64,000 nucleotides of DNA from Norana najaformis (GCA_964023275.1 OZ029928.1:14922802-14986801); one strand, 5' to 3'; shown: positions 13,418 through 23,441, counted from the stretch's first letter. Notes: generated by a model not told the origin, from the sequence alone. Made by a program: numbers and translations.

Positions 13418-16400
13418 ACTCTTGGCTCTTGGCCTGGAAACGAACCATTCTTGCTTATCAATTTTTTTTGACAGAGTGCACATGAATAAGCTGGTTCCCA
13501 CGACTTGGCTTTTGTTGGGACTGTAGAAATCTTAAGTTCACCATTACAATCCAATGGATTTTTCTTTTTGACTACAATTTCACTGACCACTGAGTGATGT
13601 CTTGTATACACCAGTAGCAGTGCTATATAAGTCATTCGGTTAGATTTATAGGATTTTGACTGGACCTATCCAACGGATTCTGATTTTTTTAACTACGATT
13701 TCACTTGATTTGACCATCGAGTGATGCCTGCGCAAATCGTTAGATTAGAAAACTCGCTGAATTAAATGTAGAACGTCAAGGGAGGGAGAGAACGTAGTGA
13801 GCTACCTTTGCTAAATACGTACAAGTAAATAAAGTATGGTGGTAGGGTCCGTTAATTATTTTTGCTGATGAGTGTAATTACAGTTATTATTGAAAATGTG
13901 TTTTCGTGACGTAGGGAACTTGACGACCTGGAACGCAGCCACGCCTACCTGGCTGATCTGGTTGAGCGAATGTCAATTCCCGTCTTTGGTGACATCCAAA
14001 CGGCACTGCAGTGCACCAACAGAATTCTAAAATCGGTCAGTTGTTGCTGATAGTTAGAGTAGTCATGTTATTTGTTGTCCAATTCTTAACAGTGGCTCTT
14101 AATTCCTAATGATACCCTCTTTCCCTTATCTCTGTTTCTGCTCTGATCCGAAACACCATCTGCCGTAGCCGCATGACTCTCTGCCTGCCTGAGTCTTAGA
14201 TCTTGACCTGAAACCAAACCCTTCCTGCCTAACGATTTTGTTTTGACTGAGCGCCTGTGAATAAGCTGGTTCCCATGACTTGGCTTTTGTTGGGCGCTGT
14301 AGAAATCTTGAGCTTACGATAATGATTAAATTAATAGTTCCTGATGCTTGATCTACAGGTTCATAATTCCTGATGATTAATCTATAATCCCTAAGGATAC
14401 TTTCATGATTTCTGATCACAGACTTTGATAAATTTCTGATAAGTGATCTATGATTCCTGATGATAGATATAGATGATCACTTATCAGGACTTTATTAAGT
14501 TTATTATTTCTGATGATAGGTATAAATTCTTTATCACAGATGTATGATTCTTGGTAGTTAAACCATTAATGTCTCTGAGAAGTGGATGTCAAATGATGGA
14601 ATATTGTGCTTAAAGACCATCTTTGAATGTTGATTCAGAACCTCAAAGTGGAGGATCTCTCGCTGGCAGATGGAGCACAGCCGGTTCGCTATCCACAAGT
14701 CCGAGTTGCAAACGAACTCATGTACGTTATCCAAAAGCGATTTTAATCATGATAGCTTATGATTACAGACTTTCATCTTGTATAACATTTGTGTGTTTCT
14801 TCTTAGTATTATTATTACTATTAATATTTTTTTTACCTGAGGTACACATGATCCATTAGGATTTAAAAAATTCTCTGGAGAATGAAAAAATTCTGAGACG
14901 GCTAGAAATGTTGAGATCTGGTGAAGCAAAAGTAGCAGTATTGTTATTGTTATAATTGTTATTTTATTGTTATAATTGTTATTTTATTGTTATAATTGTT
15001 ATATTTTATCTTGGTATTGTTTTTTGTTTACAAAGGGTTTAGCTTTGTCTTATTTCAAAATCTTGATCGGTATTTTCTGTGCTTGTATTTCAGCAAAGTC
15101 AAAGATGTGTTTAACACGCTGGACACAAACGGAGTTGGTCGGTTGTCGTGGGAAGATGTAAGCTGATGCAATAAAAAATTTAACTTGAATATTTTATGTT
15201 CTAAATGCAATGTGGTGGCTACATGCTTGAATGCTCTTTTGGTATCATGTTGCATTCAAATTGAAGCTTTGGTGATTCAGTCGGAACTACCTGCGAATGT
15301 GAAGTAAATCATAAGTGACAGCAAGGTCATGGTTCATTTGTTATGACCCTGACAGCTGCGTGCATTGAACCAACACTGGGGTTATAGTTGGCCACCAGTT
15401 GCTACCAAGGGCAAATGATGGCCTCCCCGGTGACTGGGGAGTTGCGTGTATGTTGAGACAAGATGTTGTAAATGAAACCGTTCAAAGTATTTTACACTGT
15501 CTAAAATTTAACAGAAATTTCAGAAGTATGCTGTATGGCAAAAGCTTACTGTTATAAGTGGGCTGTGTGCCAGATTTAATTGTTTTTTTCCATTTGATAA
15601 CTTAATATTCAAAACACATGCAGTCATTATTTGGTGGAACATTGAACGTTCTGTCGGAATCTCATTTAAAAATTGTGATTTACTTTTCGGCAGTACTTGT
15701 TCAGCGATGATTATTCTGTAGACCAATCCCTTAAATAAAGTATACCGTATCCGAAAAGTTAGACGTGGGGAGGCATATTCGTTTCATTTTTTTAGGCCTT
15801 GAGGCGGCAGTGACGAATCCCAAAGTCCTGGACACGGGGCCATTGCATCGCAAGACTTTTCCGTTTACTTCCCAGCTTACACCGGTACCAAATTATGCTG
15901 CTTGGTGACAGAGGCACGGTGTGCACAAACAACTTGCCCAGGGTTTTTACACGGAGTCAAACCCACAACCGCATGATCATTGAACAAATGTGTTACCGAT
16001 AGACCAGCAGTTTGATTAATCTGACTGTTAAATTTTAATGACCATAAGGTATTTTGTTGTTTTTATAGGTGCAGTTGGCATTTAGAGCAATGACGGATCA
16101 TAACCTCCCGAACAATGTCTCAGCTCAGCTGCATGCCATGACGTTCACGTTTGAGCAATTCTGCTGCCTCCTTAGCGAGTATAGATACCATGTGAGTAGC
16201 AACGGCTGTGTAGTATACCCTGTAACACAAAAATTTGTGCAGAAACCTACTGCTACTAATATATGCACGTTTTCAATATAGTACAACAGTTTGTTGTTGA
16301 ATATGCATGGTTTGGCTGTAGACTGATAAAGGCTGAAAAGAAAGGCCAGTTTTGTGGTCGGCAATTACTTTTTATTATGGTTATACTTACTATTTCACGG

Positions 16401-19400
16401 GCACCTTATGACATTGCTAGCTTTAGTGTACTTTGTATGTATATATGTAGGTACTTTGTATATAGGTATGTATCTAGACATTTGATATAGCACCTTTTGA
16501 GTAAATATGATGTACATTAAATGTGGTTATTTACAGACTCCTTTTTATAATGTTCTGACAGCTTTTTTATCAGTTTTTGATCAGTTTTTCTTTCTATTTC
16601 TGTCCAGAAAAAGTCACCTCTACAAACTTTTCTGCATGGCTGCAGTCATCTGCCTACAAAACTCAGCAGTAGGTTTTCTATTTGTTAATGATTTCCCATT
16701 TCCTTTCCCATTCGGTTTGAATTTTTGATGACAAGTAAACATACTGTCATATGGTTTTCTCTTGTTGCTAGTTTTTTCATCTGTTTTCTCACACATGGTA
16801 ATTGCCTTAGACATGAGAATACAGGGGATTTTCCCCAGAATGGACAATTTTGCCAAACTAATATGGGAATGTGGTCTGTCGGTAACACATTTGGTCGATG
16901 ATCATGCGGTTGTGGGTTTGACTTCGTGTAACGACCCTGGTCACGTTGTTTGTACACACAGTGCCTTTGTCACCAAGTATAATTTGGTACCAGTGTAAGC
17001 TGGGAAGTAAACAGCAAGTCCTGCAATGCACTGGTTCCGTGTCCAGGACCTTGGGATTTGTCCGTTGCCGGCTTAAGGGCCTAAGACAAGGAAATGAGCA
17101 CCTCCCCTATGTCTCACTTGTAGGATATGGGATACTTTACTTTTACTCTAATACGCAGATGGTCTGTACTAGAGAGGCCAGCAGTACTCCTGTTCTACAA
17201 TTTTCTTGTGATTTCTTGTTTCATTTATCAGTTAATTGAAATTCTTCATATTTTACTGAATGCATTTTTTGTGTTTCGTTGTAGGGTGGTTGCGCTGTTC
17301 GTCTCCACGGCGAACGAATTCCGAGGCTCGTCAGCGAGACATCTTCCTCGGTGGTAGCTGTGGTCAGTCCAGGTGGAGAGACGAAATAGCCATTCCAATT
17401 CTTCTGTAAGTTTGGTCTAACCTGCATTTTTATTCATATTATTCATCAGTTTAACAGTTTCTGTCCAAGTGTCCCGACGCAATAAGCGTTTTTTCAAGTT
17501 TCTTTGAGTTCAGTGCTGCAGTTTGTCTTTTCATTTCCGTAACTAGCTTGACGTCGTTTCTTGAATTTATGACATTCAGACTGGCTGGTTGAATGCTTAG
17601 CTTTTGAGACTCCGCAGTGAAACAATGCTTCTGAGTAGCTGTACCTGTAGGCCATGAGGCTGAGCCTGAATATTTAGATTTGGTCAGATTAGATGCGGCG
17701 TTTAATTGTGTGAGGGTTGTTATGATGGTAGATGTGGATTCAAGCCATCAACTTAGATGTATTTTAAAGGGCATTGAGAAAGTCCTTGCTGTAAAATTAT
17801 TTCTGCATTTATTAAGCACCACTATCTAATGACTTGGCTTCAATTGATGGCGCTGGGCAGTTGTGTGTGAAGGACTAAATCAAGATCTGTACACAATAAC
17901 CGTCTCAGGGGAGGCTTTGAACCTGTCCTCTCTCTCCACATTACTTGCTGAGCCCTCTAACCAATCGGCTACCGTGCCCCATTAACAGTGGCATAGATTA
18001 ATGCTTAGTCATTACAGTATATAGTGGTGCTGTAAAAATACAGAAATAATGAAAATGGTGGTGATGATTGTTTTCAGAAAGCATGGGATCTCGTTCTACA
18101 ATCCTCAGATGGAAGACTGGAACACGCATTACATCCCACTGGAGGCTGCCGTAAAGGACAGTTGCAGGCTGTTACTCTACGTCATTACGGACGACACACG
18201 AGCCATGACCAGCATGCTAGAGGTCATCGTCACCTTTTAATAACCTTTCGGATTTATTTATTAACAACCTGCACTAGAACTTTGTAAACAAGGCATTATC
18301 AAGTTGCAGTTGTATTGTATATTATTTTATCTGATTTCCAGCATGTACAGAAACAACACCATGTAGTGATCAATTGGGTGATTGGGTTAGCAATAGTGAT
18401 TGATTGGGTGATTGGGTCAGCAGTAGTGATCAATTGGGTGATACAGCTGATCGCTTGGGTGACTGGGTTAGCAGTAGTGATCGATTGGGTGACTGAGTTA
18501 GCAATTGCCCTCGAAATTTCACCTCTCCAAGTATAATTTGTATTAGAATTTATACAGATCTTTTGAGTTGCTTTTCAGTCAAGCATAAAGTTTAAAACCT
18601 CCATTAAGTGACCTTCGTGGCTTCACTGCTAAAGCATACAGTTTAAAACCTCCATTAAGTGACAATCGTGGCTTCACTGCTAAGTGCCTGGTAGTTTTGG
18701 CTGCTACTGAATGCGTGGGAAACTTTTTTTGAAGCGTCGGTCTTTGTATGTTTTATGGGCTTAAAATCTTACAGAAAAAACCACTTGGATTGCCTTAAAT
18801 TAATACCCTATTAATTAGGTGAATATTATGTGTTAATATTTGGGATTTAGTTAATTGTGACCAAACTTGTTTGTATAGTCAGTGAGGTTTACTAGTCGTC
18901 CTTTATTATGGTGTTGAAATGGTTTTATGGTGGTATTAGGTGATACAGTTTAAGAATATTTTAATGTGGTGTTTTTTGTGCTTTTTAGGCCGGTCATTTC
19001 ATTGGTCAGGGTTGTAATATAATCCTTTGCATCCGGGACATGAAACATGGCATTCAGATCGACAATGAAAAGGTTGGCAGACTCAGATTAAAGTCTTAGG
19101 AAGATTACTCAGGGTGAGATGTGGTGGTCTATCAGTGGTTTTGCTTGGCCTGTGATCCAACGATTGCTGGTTTGAGTCTACCTAGTACACCTCATTAAAC
19201 GACTATAAGCAAGTTGTTCATGTACGTTTGTCTCTGTCACCAAGCTGGGGAGTAAATGATAAGCCCTGTGATGTTCTGACTTCATGTCCAGGGCCTTGGG
19301 GTTTATCTGTTGCTGGGTGAAGAGCCACGGAGTGGGAAATGAGCGCCTCCGCTGTGATACACACTAGGGACATTGGAGCTTTACTTTAGGCTGTATTTGA

Positions 19401-20064
19401 AATGGTGCTATTCAGTCACTGGTGCTAAAAAGTGAATGTCAAGCACCGCTAAGAGGTGCTTGGAAATTGCTGTGTACATGATCTGGTATGGTGGGTACAA
19501 AACTACGTTGTGCATGTCTCTTGTTTGGCTGGTGTTCATTCACAGTTGCTGGTCCCTCCATCTGGAAATCTCTGTCTCTTCATGTTTGCAACTTTCTTAC
19601 TGCGACTGTCTTGTCTAGTGGCTTTAAAGGGTAAACTTGTCTCCAACAGTTTGTTTATGGTTCTTAACGCTTCCTGTTGAGCAGCTTCAATGTTCACTTC
19701 TGAACTTTGTAAGGAGGGCATCTTCAAGCTACAGTTGGAAAGTATTGTATTGTAAATGTATCAGCAAAAGAGAAGTTAATAGATTTCTTATATTGGTTAT
19801 TGATGCTTAGTCATTGGGTAGTGGCATTTAATAAATGCCGAAATGTATTAGTTAGTAGATTATTATAGTTAATAGGTGTTTACTGGTTTTTTGTTTCAGC
19901 TTTCGCAAAATGCCGTCGCTGACTACAACCGAGCGCGGACATATTTGGCCGATTTAGCGAATCGTGACAGGGTACCAGTATTTGAAAACGTCGCTGAGGC
20001 CGTGAGTTGCGCCGTCCAACGGCTTACCACCGAGTATGGAAATATTTCGACGAACGGCTCATAG
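3858..20064 (+). CDS. Gene A: tandem nucleoside 2-deoxyribosyltransferase-like protein with central EF-hand loop (14 coding exons)
   Basis: Gene model joined from 14 exons: 3858-3915, 10656-10747, 11514-11567, 12320-12398, 12843-12921, 13915-14035, 14639-14721, 15094-15157, 16069-16191, 16608-16668, 17285-17405, 18078-18222, 18989-19072, 19900-20064. All introns are GT-AG, all phases agree, and the sum is 1,329 nt, that is 442 residues plus a TAG stop. Residues about 20-161 and 290-434 are two copies of one domain. Each opens with FLGGSC, then WR(H/D)(D/E)IAIP, HGI(T/S)FYNPQ, a TR...SM(V/L)E segment and a Y(L)ADL...VPVF helix and strand near its end. This pattern resembles the nucleoside 2-deoxyribosyltransferase-like fold (Nuc_deoxyri_tr2 type), in which a glutamate acts as nucleophile on N-glycosidic bonds. 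Glu89 and Glu360 are the candidates. Residues 199-210 (DTNGVGRLSWED) form an EF-hand-like loop with unusual Val at position 5 and Asp at position 12. There is no signal peptide or membrane segment, so it is probably cytosolic. The start is uncertain because the frame stays open upstream to the acceptor at 3829. Substrate and biological role are unknown. Confidence 0.85.
4268..4412. repeat. About 33-bp tandem repeat
   Basis: Four copies of gtgtcattctgtatgtctgc followed by ctttgtgg and a variable end, in intron 1 of gene A. A related unit appears at 7450-7515. Confidence 0.8.
5250..5658 (+). mobile_element. Internally deleted mariner/Tc1-type element (MITE-like)
   Basis: 409 bp between perfect 26-base inverted repeats (outer bases cactgtgtccgg) and flanking TA dinucleotides. 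Inside, a transposase-like start (ATG 5456, MAFSEEDS) runs into a fragment that reads WRVRLEACVEANGGHFEHKL in another frame and stops at 5548. That fragment looks like a transposase C-terminus. It lies in intron 1 of gene A. Confidence 0.85.
6233..6372. repeat. TA-rich low-complexity tract
   Basis: Several (AT)n runs separated by short non-repeat pieces. Confidence 0.85.
7035..7140 (-). mobile_element. Fragment of the ATTACG-tail LINE 3' end (divergent)
   Basis: Shares gcgcctgcttattcacgagc and a ctcgagaattt segment with the family. A second divergent piece is at 4155-4240. Confidence 0.45.
10231..10444. repeat. 70-74 bp tandem repeat, three copies
   Basis: The unit starts tgaggcaataagaaaaactt and ends near ggaaataaatgaatatttat. 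It lies just before exon 2 of gene A. Confidence 0.9.
10540..10620 (+). mobile_element. LINE 3' end fragment, AGATT-tail family
   Basis: Resembles the consensus catcgactgatgcc...ggcgctat...(AGATT)n and ends in four AGATT units, 35 bp before exon 2 of gene A. Confidence 0.6.
10656..10747 (+). CDS. Gene A exon 2
   Basis: This exon carries the opening of domain 1 (FLGGSCNPTTWRHDIAIP) and the HGITFYNP segment. Acceptor is aaag, donor is gtatgt, and it enters with two bases and leaves in phase 0. The GG(S/T)xxxxxW start is typical of the deoxyribosyltransferase fold. Confidence 0.9.
10957..11270. repeat. 28-bp minisatellite, about 11 copies
   Basis: Unit gtcagcattgtcagtttatg + cattagat, with copies nearly identical, in intron 2 of gene A. 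Confidence 0.93.
11514..11567 (+). CDS. Gene A exon 3
   Basis: An 18-codon exon (QVNNWRPELLEIEDQAKQ) that is phase 0 at both ends, with acceptor tttgcag and donor gtattg. It continues domain 1. Confidence 0.9.
11981..12191. repeat. 105-bp direct duplication
   Basis: Two essentially identical copies starting agtgcggacatgatgatggc at 11981 and 12086, so the duplication is recent. Confidence 0.93.
12320..12398 (+). CDS. Gene A exon 4 (putative catalytic segment of domain 1)
   Basis: Encodes a hydrophobic strand ending in VVD (Asp78), then TRSTASMVEAAYLAG with Glu89 as the candidate nucleophile. Acceptor is attag, donor is gtattc, phase 0 in and 1 out. Confidence 0.9.
12615..12705 (-). mobile_element. 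LINE 3' end fragment, AGATT-tail family
   Basis: Begins (TAATC)n and then matches gcgccactgtcat..gcatca-like sequence of the family in reverse. Confidence 0.5.
12843..12921 (+). CDS. Gene A exon 5
   Basis: Encodes CGRQLILVIKKFEPPVIIYG, a strand-rich segment of domain 1. Acceptor is ctacag, donor is gtaaga, phase 1 in and 2 out. Confidence 0.9.
13315..13550 (+). mobile_element. LINE 3' end, ATTACG-tail family, with expanded (CTGC)n
   Basis: Contains caaacaccacccactgtagc, then a CTGC/CTGT array at 13353-13418, then gaataagctggttcccacga and the terminal gctgtagaaatct-like motif. The array grew inside the repeat. Confidence 0.65.
13915..14035 (+). CDS. Gene A exon 6 (end of domain 1)
   Basis: Encodes the closing helix and strand of domain 1 (SHAYLADLVERMSIPVFGDI). 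It is matched in domain 2 by RTYLADLANRDRVPVFENV. Acceptor is gtag, donor is gtcagt. Confidence 0.9.
14135..14330 (+). mobile_element. LINE 3' end, ATTACG-tail family
   Basis: Same order of segments as the 13315 copy, with a shorter (CTGC)n part. Confidence 0.6.
14639..14721 (+). CDS. Gene A exon 7 (linker)
   Basis: Linker between domain 1 and the EF-hand-like loop. It carries a short acidic stretch (KVEDLSLADGAQP), with acceptor ttcag and donor gtacgt, phase 0 in and 2 out. Confidence 0.85.
15094..15157 (+). CDS. Gene A exon 8 (EF-hand-like loop)
   Basis: Encodes KVKDVFNTLDTNGVGRLSWED. The helix-loop matches the EF-hand pattern DxNGxGxL, but loop position 5 is Val and position 12 is Asp instead of Glu, so calcium affinity may be weak or lost. 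Acceptor is tttcag and donor gtaagc. Confidence 0.88.
15755..16015 (-). mobile_element. tRNA-derived SINE, family 1
   Basis: Reverse-strand copy of the family seen at 16862 and 41035. It includes the box B-like segment (ggttgtgggtttgactcc) and the tail part with gtccaggactttggg. Confidence 0.6.
16069..16191 (+). CDS. Gene A exon 9
   Basis: 41 codons, phase 0 at both ends, with acceptor tatag and donor gtgagt. It is helical in character (VQLAFRAMTDHNLP, then FEQFCCLLSEY) and reads like the partner half of an EF-hand pair without a second canonical loop. Confidence 0.85.
16608..16668 (+). CDS. Gene A exon 10 (short linker)
   Basis: Acceptor tgtccag and donor gtaggt. It is needed to bring exon 11 into the FLGGSC frame. 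Phase 0 in and 1 out fit both neighbours exactly. The encoded residues (KKSPLQTFLHGCSHLPTKLS) show no known domain. Confidence 0.7.
16862..17160 (+). mobile_element. tRNA-derived SINE, family 1
   Basis: Begins with a tRNA-like head (tggtctgtcgg; ggttgtgggtttgacttc resembling Pol III box B), then a body containing gtgtccaggaccttgggat. Confidence 0.65.
17285..17405 (+). CDS. Gene A exon 11 (start of domain 2)
   Basis: Begins with a basic, Ser/Arg-rich linker and then repeats the domain opening (FLGGSCGQSRWRDEIAIP). Acceptor is ttgtag and donor is gtaagt, phase 1 in and 2 out. Confidence 0.88.
17795..17985 (-). mobile_element. tRNA-derived SINE, family 2
   Basis: Reverse strand starts gcacggtagccgattggtta (box A region), has ggttcaaagcc as box B and ends gcgcttaataaat-like. 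Confidence 0.65.
18078..18222 (+). CDS. Gene A exon 12 (putative catalytic segment of domain 2)
   Basis: Encodes KHGISFYNPQMEDW, then VITDDTRAMTSMLE with Glu360 aligned to Glu89 of domain 1. The residue aligned to Asp78 is Thr349, followed by two Asp. Acceptor is tttcag and donor gtcatc, phase 2 in and 0 out. It fuses segments that lie in exons 2-4 of the first copy, so intron positions differ between the copies. Confidence 0.9.
18240..18330 (+). mobile_element. LINE 3' end fragment, GTATT-tail family
   Basis: Contains aactttgtaaacaaggcatt and a gttgtattgtat end, as in the copies at 19465 and 57936. It begins a few bases after exon 12 of gene A. Confidence 0.5.
18366..18506. repeat. Degenerate 30-bp-scale tandem repeat
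   Basis: Repeated gtgatcaattgggtgattgg / gttagcaatagt units. Confidence 0.8.
18581..18682. repeat. 51-bp direct duplication
   Basis: Two copies of aagcataaagtttaaaacct through gcttcactgcta. Confidence 0.9.
18989..19072 (+). CDS. Gene A exon 13
   Basis: 28 codons (AGHFIGQGCNIILCIRDMKH...), phase 0 at both ends, with acceptor tttttag and donor gttggc. It corresponds to the end of exon 4 plus exon 5 of the first domain. Confidence 0.88.
19122..19395 (+). mobile_element. tRNA-derived SINE, family 1 (divergent)
   Basis: Shares the head ggtggtctatcagtgg, box B-like ctggtttgagtct and body tgtccagggccttggggt with the family. It sits in intron 13 of gene A. Confidence 0.6.
19465..19765 (+). mobile_element. 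LINE 3' end, GTATT-tail family
   Basis: A frame resembling SFTVAGPSIWKSL (decayed) is followed by a UTR with aactttgtaaggagggcatc and a gtattgtattg end. Confidence 0.6.
19900..20064 (+). CDS. Gene A exon 14 (terminal)
   Basis: Encodes the last helix of domain 2 and a short Ser/Thr/Asn tail ending at TAG 20062-20064. Acceptor is tttcag. The open frame of this exon begins at 19876, before the acceptor. Confidence 0.9.
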   Translation, partial: LSQNAVADYNRARTYLADLANRDRVPVFENVAEAVSCAVQRLTTEYGNISTNGS

Positions 20065-23000
20065 CATTTGTGACGACTTGAAAATTGACTGAAGTAATCT
20101 GTTTCGGAGGATTTTGAAAGAGAATTTTCTTGAACATCAGAAGTTTATTCTTAGCAATCACCCTGTTTGTGGACAGATTTACAAATTTTTGCACTTGTTC
20201 TGCACCTGTTGCATGTGTTTGAGAGAATGAAACTAATTGAATTTTGGTTTTTATTTTCCAATTATCTTAGGTTTTTTCATTCGTGTTAGATAAAATGTTA
20301 CGTTAACCACCTTTTAAGTTTTCTGCAACATATTTAAGACTGCAGTGAAATGATGTAGATTGCAGTTTAGATGTCTTCATGTTATTTTTGAGTTTGCGTC
20401 CAAAGCTGTGCATCAAACTTAATGGGTCATTCTAGAATTTCCTGGGAATGAAAACAATATGTGTAAACAGAACTACATGAAAAATATTTTGTATGTCTTA
20501 CTATTCATGAACTGTTGAGAATTGGTCCTATTGTGCTGGATCCCTAGAGCAGTTATTAGCTTTGGTCTTTGCAGTTCATGGGACTTGGAAGGACTTGTTA
20601 GATGGAAGAATGCAGTAATTACCTCATTATCTAATTTCTTGGATATGATTTTGTGTACAGATTAAATTGCAAATGCACAGTACCGAAGCCTGTGTGAAAT
20701 GTAAATTGACATTTTATTTGATTTTACATTACATCATTTTACATCCTGCCCTTGTTTGGAATAACATGACCTAATATTATTATTGTGCCTTTAAGGAACT
20801 GGATACAAAGTAGCCAGGCAGTACCATGAGGTGTAATCAGTTGAAAACACAAAACATGTTTTAAATAATATCAGTTTGTTCCTAAAACAGTTACATTTAC
20901 ATCAGGTTCTAAATGGTACATATTTACCAACATACCTTTTGGGAAAACTGAGAAAATTGTTATCACAGTGTATAGCAAAACCTAGTGTTAAAAGTTCGCA
21001 TTCACACCGGTTTTTTAAATAGCGTATGTTTACCGGTACATCTTTTAGGAAAACTAATAAAAATGTTTATAACAGTGGGAAAACATTTTTTAACTGGTCA
21101 AACATTCGAACATTGCACAGAATGCTCTGCTTTACAAAATTTGTTTAAATATAGCTAAAAATCTCTTAAATACGCAAGTTTCGTGAAAAAGTACAGCCTA
21201 CTATCACACTACCTCCCAAGACGCTTAATATGGAAAGGACTGAGTCGGTGAATATCCAGATATGCTGTTAGCTGCTTCATCGTTTGGTGGAACCTTTCAG
21301 CTTGGCAACTTGCCCAAAACGTAACAGTTGTTGTTTTCGTATTCCTTACTTGAATGTTTGATAGGCTTCGTTATTATCTATAAAACACATGACATTTGGC
21401 ATTAATTTAAAAAGAGACCAACATAACAGGGATTTTCATGAACGAGTATTGCCTCTGTTCTGTTTACGATCATTCCTGCCTTGTATTTTTCAACGCAGTT
21501 TTTGGCATGACATTTAAAAAATTAGTTCCCTTGAAGTGACAAGAAGCAAACCCATGTAAGGAGTGGGTGAGTTCTTGAGTTGTTTTTGGTGATGCAAGAA
21601 TTAACAGGTCTTTTTACAGTAATTTTAAATGGCTTCATGAAATTTGATGCATGCGTGGTACTGTTGTTTTGAGAGGTTACCTGTCAAAGTTGTGCTGACG
21701 TGCAAAGGTGCAGACATGCTAGAGACATCATGTTTATTCCCAGCTGGTTCTGGTTGAAAGCATTGTGACAGAGTGAAAATATTGCACTTCCCATGACTGA
21801 GCTTGTATATATATATAGATTGCGGCCATGACTACTTCGCACTTGAGTTTGAGGCTTACCTCAGCAAACGTGATGATTGCTTGGTGTATGGATTGAATCC
21901 TTCCTCTAGCTGTTGCTATGATTGAGATTTTCTTTAGGTTAGAGGGTCTGAGATGATTGATTGGCAGATGTTTTTTCAGCTGTTTTCTTTTTGTGTTACA
22001 CTTTGCGGGGAATTGGCAGTCATATTGGAAATTCAGCTCGGGCTCAAATGAAAGAGTATTTAGTAATTAGCACTTTTTAAAATCAATTTGAAAGTGACTA
22101 GTGTTAATAAAATATCTGCTACCTGACTAGAATTTCTTTATTTTTTCAATATACTTTTATTGGCTAAGATTCTGAAACACTGCTCAGAGCCTAATAAAGT
22201 ATAAAAAGCCTATTTAAGTAATTCCTTGGGAAGCCCAGGCTGTGAAATTATGCTACTGCTGTTTGGTGATTTTGTGCTGTTGAACTGTGTTGTTGTCCTG
22301 TAGCCTTGTTGAAGGCCATTATTTGTACCCGAATGTTGCTTCACTTCGGAGCATAGAAAGAAGTACAATGTTCTGTAGATTAATAATATGAGCTACGTTG
22401 TTCCACTGGATGGCGCTTTGGTTCTTTAGAACATAGTGGCATAGAATTATCAGCGTGAAGTTCTTAATCATGTTTCAGTCACCGTTTACCTGAAATGGTG
22501 CAATGGTTTAAAACTGCAGAATAGTTGTGTTTAGAAGTAGCATTGATGTTGTAGCGTGAGTTTTAAGGAATTAAAAATAACATGCCGATGGGTAACGAAG
22601 AATTATTGGAAGGTAATTAATTTTCTGGGTCTTTGCTGTGAAATAATGATAGACAACTCCTGAACTGATTGACAGGAGGAATGACGGTTGTCATGGTTTC
22701 AAAAGTTGTTTCTTTTCATTCTCCAGGGTTTTGTGTTTTCTGCTTTGGTGTGAAATTGAAATTTTTTGCATTTATATTTTCAAGGTAGTTACATTAATAA
22801 ACTTCAACAGGCCATTTGTTTTTATTCTTTAGATTGAAAATTGTTTACATGTTCATGATTCAGTCGTAGGCATACGATTCCTCGCTCAGTCGATGGACAT
22901 ATGGCATGTTAACAAATGCATTACTTACTTATTCATGATTACATTACATTTTCATGATGGCTGAAAAGACTTTTTACCATGCACTGTATTGGAGCACATT

Positions 23001-23437
23001 TAAAATACCCACGACATATTGTGGATCTTGGTAGTTTCAATGGTACAAGATGTTCTTAACCAAAAAACAACTGCCTAAAAATGATGTCCTACCGATGGGT
23101 CCATATATAAAATATGTGGGCTCAGATGTAGGAAATTAAGGCCTTATGACAGTATTCCCATATGGGCTTCACAGGGTCGAAAAAGAGCCTTTATTATTAG
23201 CATAAAGACTTCATATCATCATATGCCCTACATATGGGCCTATTTTTAGAACACATGAAACCCATGTGTAAATCATATGTGGCCATATAAAGCCCATATG
23301 GGAATATTGCCATCAAGGCGTCATATGGCCTAAATATGGCTTTGCTGTTTTGGCCCCTTTTGGAAAACCATATGGCGTGTATACGTAATCCCACTGACTG
23401 ATCCTTCTATGACTAACAGAGAAATGATTCAACTTAC
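20065..23437. other. Interval between the two convergent genes; presumed 3' UTRs
   Basis: No coding exon was found. AATAAA hexamers occur at 22106 and near 22194 on the + strand, far from the gene A stop, so the polyadenylation site is undecided. A short fragment of a dispersed repeat ending in a TTAC run lies at 22865-22930. The terminal exon of gene B probably lies in this interval on the - strand, but no candidate could be chosen. Confidence 0.4.

Positions 23438-23441
<4 letters not shown>
23255..23441. repeat. Intragenic duplicated segment, copy 1 (overlaps donor of exon B28)
   Basis: About 187 bp similar to 29007-29192. It shares cccatgtgtaaatcatatg, gcccatatgggaat, tatggcctaaatatggc and atgattcaacttacagta. 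It contains the splice donor of B28. Confidence 0.8.

Noticed and set aside
13229-13635. ORFs with LPACLPACL or GRQAGRQ runs
   Set aside because: They come from the CTGC array inside a LINE 3' UTR.
17285-17405. Direct splice of gene A exon 9 to exon 11
   Set aside because: It would put exon 11 in a frame with a stop after about 38 codons. Inserting exon 10 (16608-16668) restores the FLGGSC frame.
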